Shown here: in pieces, positions 6,901 through 8,417 of the stretch
Position numbering within the stretch: position 1 is the stretch's first letter
Layout of the letters: every line of letters starts with the position of its first letter
Assembly: GCA_003449515.1 (NCBI GenBank)
Contig: DMHI01000269.1
Location: 1,529-9,945, forward strand
DNA: 8,417 bases
From: Lysobacteraceae bacterium
GTDB taxonomy: Bacteria; Pseudomonadota; Gammaproteobacteria; Xanthomonadales; Xanthomonadaceae
Reading direction: 5' to 3'
Program-made: the position numbers and the translations under genes
The notes under the pieces: model-generated
What the model was told of the DNA's origin: nothing
Database searches by the model: none
Seen by the model: the letters and a program-made list of their open reading frames with translations, nothing else

Positions 6901-8395
6901 CTGCTGGTGCCGCGGCTCGGCCTGCATCGGCAAGCCCTGGGGCAGGCCCAGCGCCGCCATCGCCTGCTCGATGGCCAGGCGCAACTCGCGCGCCTGCTGC
7001 GGTGTCGGCATCTGCTCGCTGTTGTCCCAGGCCAGTTGCAGCAACTGCCGCCCGGCCTGCACCGAGCTGCTGCTGCCCTCCTGCAGCCCGTTGCGCACCA
7101 GGATCGTGCCCAGGATCGCCGCGGCCATCGGGCTCTCGCGTGCGGTCTTGGGCTCCAACTTGCGCGGCTGGTTCATGCTGTGCTCCGGTGATGGCCGCCA
7201 GAATCTCGATCGGCCCGGCCGGTGCCCGGCCGAACATGTCAGCGCCCGCGCGCGTGGCCGCGGCCGCTGCCACGTAGTCCTGCAGTGAACGCTCAAGCCT
7301 CGCACGCCCCACGGGCCGCGTCAAGTACTGCCCGTCGTAGAACAGGCGCAGCATGCCCTGCGTCACCGCATCGGGCGGCGCGCCGGTGAGCAGGTCGGGC
7401 TGGTTGACCAGATCGGCCAAGCCGCGCCTCTCGCGGCGCGCGCGCTGGATCAGGTGCAGCGCCTGCATCAGGTTGTCGCTGACGTCGGTAGCCGGGTTGA
7501 TCGCCCCAGCGCGCGCGGAGTCGCGCAGGTTGGCCCAGGCGCCGGCGACGTTGCGCAGCGCCTCGCCGGCGGCCTTGATGTCGGTGTCGGTCGAGTCGAA
7601 CATTTCTTCGACCAGCGCCGAATCCGCGTAGGCCGCCTGCATCAGCGCGGCCTGGATGCGCCGGCGGCCGTCCTGCGACAACTGGCCGTCGGCCTGCATC
7701 AGTGCCGCCGTGTCCTGCCCGGCCGCGCGCAGCCGCCCGACGAAGGCGCGCACGAAGTCGCGGTTGGCCGCCGAGGCCACGTCGCCGGGCTGCCACGTCT
7801 CGAGCACGGTCGAGTCCAGCAGCGGCGCGTCCTGGCGCGCGAGTTCGGCCGGGCTCATCGCCAGCGTCTGGCCCTGGCTGCGCGCGCCGATGTCGCGGGT
7901 GTTGTCGCGCTCGGAGTACAGCCGCACCAGCATCGGCTGGCGCATGCGCGCGATCGTCTCGGCGCTCACGCCGTGCAGCGCGGCATCAGCCTTGAGCCCG
8001 GCCACGTAAGGCTCGGCCGTGCCCAGTTCGAAGGCGGCGCGCACGCCGGCGGTGCGCGCGTTGTTCAAGGCCTTGATCTGGCCGGGCACCTGCGCGTCGA
8101 AGGCCGGGTTCGCGCGCCCATCGGCAAAGTGCGAGGGCTGCACGCTGGGCGCTTCGACCACGGCGTAGCGGAAGGGCACACGCTGGCCGTCGCTCATCAC
8201 CGCCACGTCTTCGCGCCCGAGCTGCTCGGGGCGGATCTGGCGCGTGTCGTCGCCCACGGCGAAGGCCATCGGCGCGCCGGCCTCGGGCGTGCGGCTGGGC
8301 CCCAAGCGCAGGTAGTCGGGAGCGCGCGCGATCTCGGCCATCTGCACAACAGAGGCCGCGCGCGAGCGGTCGCGCGGCTGCAGCGCGGCGCGATC
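920..8395 (-). CDS. Giant phage polyvalent protein (ParB-like, metallopeptidase, LPD38-like), N-terminus missing
   Basis: One frame stays open from the last non-adapter codon (8395) to TGA at 922-920, about 2,490 codons. The first possible start, GTG 8347 (residue 1 in this annotation), is not the real start: conserved residues LQPRDRSRAAS lie upstream of it. Order: ddrB-like ParB domain (to ~375); zone where the coding signal leaves this frame (~390-505); polar linker (~505-556); FGEITLIG module (~557-720); helical module (~725-1015); zincin with HEALGH at 1125-1130; foreign cassette (1288-1472); helical region (~1560-1990); LPD38-like part (~1990-2230); helical tail (~2420-2475). Phage polyvalent proteins of this size are generally thought to be packaged and to act in the host on entry. 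It is transcribed towards the methyltransferase remnant. The unbroken ParB-to-LPD38 fusion is uncertain because of the frame problem at 6832-7180. Confidence 0.85.
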   Translation of the reverse strand, partial: DRAALQPRDRSRAASVVQMAEIARAPDYLRLGPSRTPEAGAPMAFAVGDDTRQIRPEQLGREDVAVMSDGQRVPFRYAVVEAPSVQPSHFADGRANPAFDAQVPGQIKALNNARTAGVRAAFELGTAEPYVAGLKADAALHGVSAETIARMRQPMLVRLYSERDNTRDIGARSQGQTLAMSPAELARQDAPLLDSTVLETWQPGDVASAANRDFVRAFVGRLRAAGQDTAALMQADGQLSQDGRRRIQAALMQAAYADSALVEEMFDSTDTDIKAAGEALRNVAGAWANLRDSARAGAINPATDVSDNLMQALHLIQRARRERRGLADLVNQPDLLTGAPPDAVTQGMLRLFYDGQYLTRPVGRARLERSLQDYVAAAAATRAGADMFGRAPAGPIEILAAITGAQHEPAAQVGAQDRTREPDGRGDPGHDPGAQRAAGGQQQLGAGRAAVAATGLGQQRADADTAAGARVAPGHRAGDGGAGPAPGLADAGRAAAPADARAADARGVRAGAVQDAPAAALTAPTAAQVLAQQERAAGEPQAQQREQVRRESEAGAGQFELQRQEGRQDTTPPLFSRRPAQQDRDLVIAHSLTAENLLHAAKMGGIPVPSLAVTRKGESITNFGEITLIGDPAMADPRGGAQVFGADIYSPRYPRVERELDRRAVDALARKLAPMAKRMGLRLEVPHSELQTDGQRTLEREPVVMGTFLAERGIEPQVVPETGFTPEQRAALEASALAPYLSRTDAHGLTEDTGFAQAALAQYRATLEGLDALVSALDRDEGFQGNVVRDMARKVARDAQLRERPQADEYETRRALERQIEQAGLANEFQQYVIDQLEAVTKSERVFDGYTAAGRRRYLPHTLDNVVRLLKRDLRGGEGAIAGAGAIRARVTPRFRSVEQIRRSRDRLIPAEQFEAVRDEINTEFLEVARAFSPDMPSNTAAAILESAATRGVRAAAREMGHEISDAAAERASQFLAKLRNLPTAYFEAKIPRVVGLGEFRAAVVPEGVTPRALEALRAAGVDDIRTYPKGDTAARRAAVEVTARDAGAVFARRAAQRGMPTAEAGRIVEAIRALWANAPEVEVVASMQDAAVPEAVRQHDAQQRSAGASGEPEGFFYRGKVYIVAGALNRPADVVRVLFHEALGHYGLRGVFGGRLDAILDQIAHVRAPEMRAKATQYGLPITLQEARAEVASLRREAGKSELAGAALDQAARALLTASRRQVAEEVLAEMAQTRPELGFVKRAIAAIRTWLREHVPGFEGLALSDAEIVRSFILPARNWVERGAGDAEAGPTHFSRAPQGADKGNAVIDAGVRFVSEIEALAEKHGRVYIRWSPSAKGDLSGSQQSRDFQSGATHAGLSAVEVTGDMHPVDIAKRLSEYGFLRMQDRRSAPRVYLADRTGTDSDGYASVKPKQLLLDSTPEVLKAIDSKLAEVMDAMDDIQRETKKLEKYPGHAAITERLQAAKERLAKLLPNDQSAPDTGGASIVRGAGDAEAGPTHFSRAPQGAPQTPADDLAALDDLFALPRSDKTVLDGLRGQLPDLKRDQATGRDWAPQERIFYSRRKPDAVAPPDTRTAAERAQAIIETPAATSKPIDRVMRAVSRGVGLEATTSWVYDRIGDLLQRWTPERIKAGVVADYGVPEAVIDRRTLLDAAKRVQMRRVGVFLDRLGSLSRDESRVVYEWMNLPEGAERAAYNDRLRGLPEDSVRVLREVQQMIDDLSREAVRLGQLSPEAYQRHRFAYVRRSYLKHVVGADPEHQAMRRRAITVLGDQYRGRGLEIDAGMAQMRATAPEWWGRKLRAGRADAALKNERFIRLERRAPSGEGVAALPGVEGQKPPGRVVEVAYWPAGQPLPPRYGDWDQTGVFEVRDVRGDRVVLWRDWTKQEREQMGEIDEARFAIARTLQGMIHDVEIGRYFEWMARTQALKPGEEIKTGSLVDASERWRDTFKTDEWVRVPQTKVTGTDVLKYGALAGRIIPGPVWNDIRHVVNTEYAPFGEVYAQVLLAWKLAKTALSPAVHMNNVMSSFVMADWHDVSAGHIYKALRILLGASQRDGQGLIGGVGNVLARAGMPDREAARVILDRYQDAGGDVGTWVTNEIAQDQLAPLLDVLERELATKGNASGAAQVGVLAALQHALHLRWPQAWESAKLSRPVTAVVTEGKNMIDLYQREDDVFRLAAWLREKETGADDVAAGKVARRSFLDYRINAPWIQAMRATAWPFISYTYRAVPMLLETMGKKPHKLIKLMMFAGGLSALGSMIAGESAEDEERTRALLPDQLAGGVWGIVPKMIRMPWNDEHGSPVFLDVRRWVPVSDVVDVAAPNTALPWFPPLVPGGPLVIFGEIVANRSMFTGRPITLETDTGAQKAAKVADHLYKALMPNLVILPNTHAWDGVVGSLRGRTDAFGREASTAQALARSVGVRLGSYPQDVLEQNLRARTRIAEVEIERNIRQLQRQLDTGRISHEQFERDLHVEQQKLERLRERMYERLH
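923..1090 (-). other. C-terminal coiled-coil tail
   Basis: Residues about 2420-2475 are almost entirely charged helix (IERNIRQLQRQLDTGRISHE, QQKLERLRERMYERLH) with heptad-like leucine spacing, suggesting oligomerisation. The last coding base triplets merge into the hairpin element, so the natural C-terminus may have been slightly longer. Confidence 0.6.
1658..2380 (-). other. LPD38-like C-terminal region
   Basis: Residues about 1990-2230. Recognisable patterns are WKLAKTALSPAVHMNNVMSS, FRLAAWLREKETGADD, SFLDYRINAPWIQAMRATAW and PFISYTYRAVPMLLETMGKK, which I associate with Large Polyvalent Protein-associated Domain 38. A hydrophobic stretch right after it (KLIKLMMFAGGLSALGSMIA) could insert into or cross a membrane, fitting a protein ejected during infection, but this is inferred. 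A conserved-looking tail with VPVSDVVDV, GEIVANRSMFTGRPI and LPNTHAWDGVVG follows. Confidence 0.65.
2381..3715 (-). other. Long helical region preceding the LPD38-like part
   Basis: Residues about 1545-1989. It begins at an FYSR box (1544-1547), then KPIDRVMRAVSRGVGLEATT, SRDESRVVYEWMN, GQLSPEAYQRHRFAYVRRSY, a proline-rich beta-like insert around YWPAGQPLPPRYGDWDQTGV, and FAIARTLQGMIHDVEIGRYF. This series habitually precedes LPD38-type C-termini in large phage proteins. No enzyme motif is evident; a structural or DNA-delivery role is inference. Confidence 0.5.
3873..3932 (-). repeat. 60-bp direct repeat, copy B
   Basis: This is the perfect second copy of 4488-4547 in the same orientation and the same reading frame. 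It encodes the same linker (about residues 1473-1492) and leads into the polar stretch APQTPADDLAALDDLFALP of the host protein. Perfect identity, including third codon positions, points to a recent duplication or ongoing recombination. Confidence 0.95.
3933..4487 (-). other. Low-GC inserted cassette with unrecognised domain and coiled coil
   Basis: These 555 bases, plus one 60-bp repeat, make a 615-bp unit of exactly 205 codons. My hand count of 4021-4200 gives 89 G/C in 180 (49%), against about 70% in 60-base samples on either side. The encoded part (residues 1288-1472) begins GNAVIDAGVRFVSEIEALAE, then a compact alpha/beta-looking portion with VYIRWSPSAKGDLSG, SRDFQSGATHAGLSAVEVTG, RLSEYGFLRM and VYLADRTGTDSDGY, then a Lys/Glu-rich coiled coil (about 1404-1457). 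Lysine use is much higher than in the rest of the protein. I do not recognise the domain. Lower GC, different amino-acid use and the flanking repeats indicate acquisition from another source. Confidence 0.8.
4488..4547 (-). repeat. 60-bp direct repeat, copy A
   Basis: This is identical over all 60 bases to 3873-3932, with an offset of 615 bases. On the minus strand it encodes the 20-residue linker RGAGDAEAGPTHFSRAPQGA (about residues 1268-1287), joined to the end of the metallopeptidase. Identity stops sharply at both ends: T versus A at 4548/3933, and T versus C at 4487/3872. Confidence 0.95.
4553..5080 (-). other. Zincin-type metallopeptidase domain (HEALGH)
   Basis: Residues about 1090-1265. 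FFYRGKVYIVAGALNRPADV leads into RVLFHEALGHYGLRGVFG; the HExxH motif is residues 1125-1130 (bases 4958-4975), giving two zinc-binding His and the catalytic Glu. A likely third ligand is Glu in AEEVLAEMAQ (residues 1209-1218), on a later helix as in gluzincin-like enzymes. The domain closes with RTWLREHVPGFEGLALSDAE and FILPARNWV. Metallopeptidases of this form are frequent in phage polyvalent proteins. The substrate is unknown; it may be a host protein or the polyprotein itself. It sits just upstream of the first 60-bp repeat. Confidence 0.75.
5303..6175 (-). other. Helical polyvalent-protein module (YFEAKIPRVVG region)
   Basis: Residues about 725-1015 contain ERVFDGYTAAGRRRYLPHTL, RVTPRFRSVEQI, LRNLPTAYFEAKIPRVVG and ALRAAGVDDIRTYPKGD. 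The same series of motifs recurs in large proteins of phages and conjugative elements. The region is mainly helical and charged, and lies directly before the metallopeptidase. I see no known catalytic motif and do not assign a function. Confidence 0.5.
6188..6679 (-). other. Polyvalent-protein module with FGEITLIG signature
   Basis: Residues about 557-720 read PLFSRRPAQQ, IAHSLTAENLLHAAKMGGIP, SLAVTRKGE, NFGEITLIGDPAMADP, then VFGADIYSPRYP. This is a module I have repeatedly seen in very large phage polyvalent proteins; I cannot name its Pfam entry with confidence. It follows a Gln/Ala-rich linker (about residues 505-556) and begins at an FSR box. No catalytic motif stands out. Function is unassigned. 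Confidence 0.55.
6832..7176 (-). CDS. Nested or misframed gene encoding a 114-aa protein
   Basis: In a frame different from the giant gene, ATG 7176 opens a 114-codon frame ending at TGA 6834-6832. GGAG lies 6 bases before the ATG. By hand count, 32 of the first 33 codons after the ATG end in G or C, against about half of the codons in the giant frame here, so this is the true coding frame of the stretch. The protein begins MNQPRKLEPKTARESPMAAA, has a helical core (AAILGTILVRNGL, AGRQLLQLAWDNSEQM, RELRLAIEQAMAALGL) and a Pro/Gln-rich end. No family is recognised. Either it is a separate small gene between a ParB-domain gene and the downstream polyprotein, or it belongs to one long protein and two compensating single-base changes moved it out of frame. 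The upstream frame has no stop near the junction, so neither reading is fully satisfactory. Confidence 0.6.
   Translation of the reverse strand: MNQPRKLEPKTARESPMAAAILGTILVRNGLQEGSSSSVQAGRQLLQLAWDNSEQMPTPQQARELRLAIEQAMAALGLPQGLPMQAEPRHQQTHVPQTPEAFERALSKTHPLRH
7183..7186 (-). promoter_or_regulatory. Ribosome-binding site of the nested gene
   Basis: On the minus strand GGAG is followed by CACAGC and then ATG (7176-7174), a near-ideal spacing. It supports translation starting at 7176 rather than at the earlier in-frame ATG 7305, whose 43 extra codons are Arg-rich and overlap the well-supported ParB-like frame. Confidence 0.55.
7223..8395 (-). other. ddrB-like ParB domain region (N-terminal, partial)
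   Basis: Upstream of residue 1 the frame reads LQPRDRSRAAS, then come IARAPDYLRLGPSRTPEAGAP, VAVMSDGQRVPFRYAVVEA, SHFADGRANP, IKALNNARTAGVRAAFELGT, MLVRLYSERDNTR and ANRDFVRAFVGRL. This series is typical of the ddrB-like ParB superfamily found in phage and plasmid polyvalent proteins; the name comes from the phage P1 Ddr/Dar antirestriction system. A DNA-related or nucleotide-related role and protection of incoming DNA are family-level ideas; no catalytic residue is proven here. A helical C-terminal part (about residues 240-375) ends RSLQDYVAAAAATRAGADMF. The extreme N-terminus is lost at the contig end. Confidence 0.75.
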
Positions 8396-8396
8396 G

Positions 8397-8417
8397 AGAT
8401 CGGAAGAGCGTCGTGTA
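8397..8417. other. Illumina adapter sequence (artefact)
   Basis: From 8397 to the end the window matches the Illumina TruSeq adapter: the universal core AGATCGGAAGAGC (8397-8409) is followed without mismatch by GTCGTGTA, the continuation found in the reverse complement of the universal adapter. Biological sequence therefore ends at 8396. Confidence 0.95.

Noticed and set aside
6830..7190. Programmed ribosomal frameshifting to explain the frame switch
   Set aside because: I found no X-XXY-YYZ slippery heptamer or evident downstream structure at either switch; indels or separate genes are simpler.
4898..7288. Second long + strand frame (796 codons)
   Set aside because: It is antisense to the metallopeptidase and ParB-side modules, with repetitive Arg/Ala/Gly/His composition and no recognisable motif: a GC-driven shadow.
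8345..8347. GTG 8347 as the true start of the giant protein
   Set aside because: The frame continues upstream with conserved ParB-family residues (LQPRDRSRAAS) to the adapter boundary, so the gene is cut, not started, here.

Overview
This looks like a metagenome-style contig from a tailed phage or prophage of a high-GC bacterium. The gene content suggests a proteobacterial, possibly Burkholderiales, host, but that is inference. Support for a phage origin: a hexapeptide-repeat protein of a type common in phages, a phage-style C5 cytosine methyltransferase, and a giant polyvalent protein with ddrB-like ParB, zincin metallopeptidase and LPD38-like regions. No ribosomal, tRNA, housekeeping or integrase gene is visible. 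The last 21 bases (8397-8417) are Illumina adapter, so the right edge is a sequencing artefact.

Left block, + strand, about 1-892, moderate GC (roughly 55-60%). It holds three tightly packed small genes: the C-terminal part of a left-handed beta-helix hexapeptide-repeat protein (cut by the window edge), a 79-aa unknown protein with a strong ribosome-binding site, and the first ~85 codons of a C5-methyltransferase gene. The methyltransferase gene is broken twice: by a seven-G run that shifts the frame just before the catalytic Pro-Cys motif, and by an abrupt end right after that motif.

Junction, about 888-923. A perfect 8-bp GC-rich hairpin followed by AGGATGTCAA resembles the right end of IS200/IS605-family elements, but no transposase is present. 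It separates the + strand genes from the oppositely oriented right block and supplies the stop codon of the giant gene. It is either a transposition scar or an assembly misjoin.

Right block, - strand, 920-8395, about 70% GC. It is occupied by one reading frame of about 2,490 codons, cut at its N-terminus by the contig end. In transcription order it encodes: a ddrB-like ParB domain; a zone of ~115 codons where the coding signal switches to another frame and a 114-aa nested gene with its own ribosome-binding site fits; modules recurrent in phage polyvalent proteins; a zincin metallopeptidase with an HEALGH motif; a foreign low-GC cassette; a long helical region; and an LPD38-like C-terminal part with a helical tail. 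Such proteins are thought to be packaged and delivered with phage DNA.

The most striking structure is the cassette: a 615-bp (exactly 205-codon) in-frame insertion with ~50% GC in a ~70% GC gene, bounded by perfect 60-bp direct repeats. It looks like recent modular capture of a domain and could be removed cleanly by recombination between the repeats.
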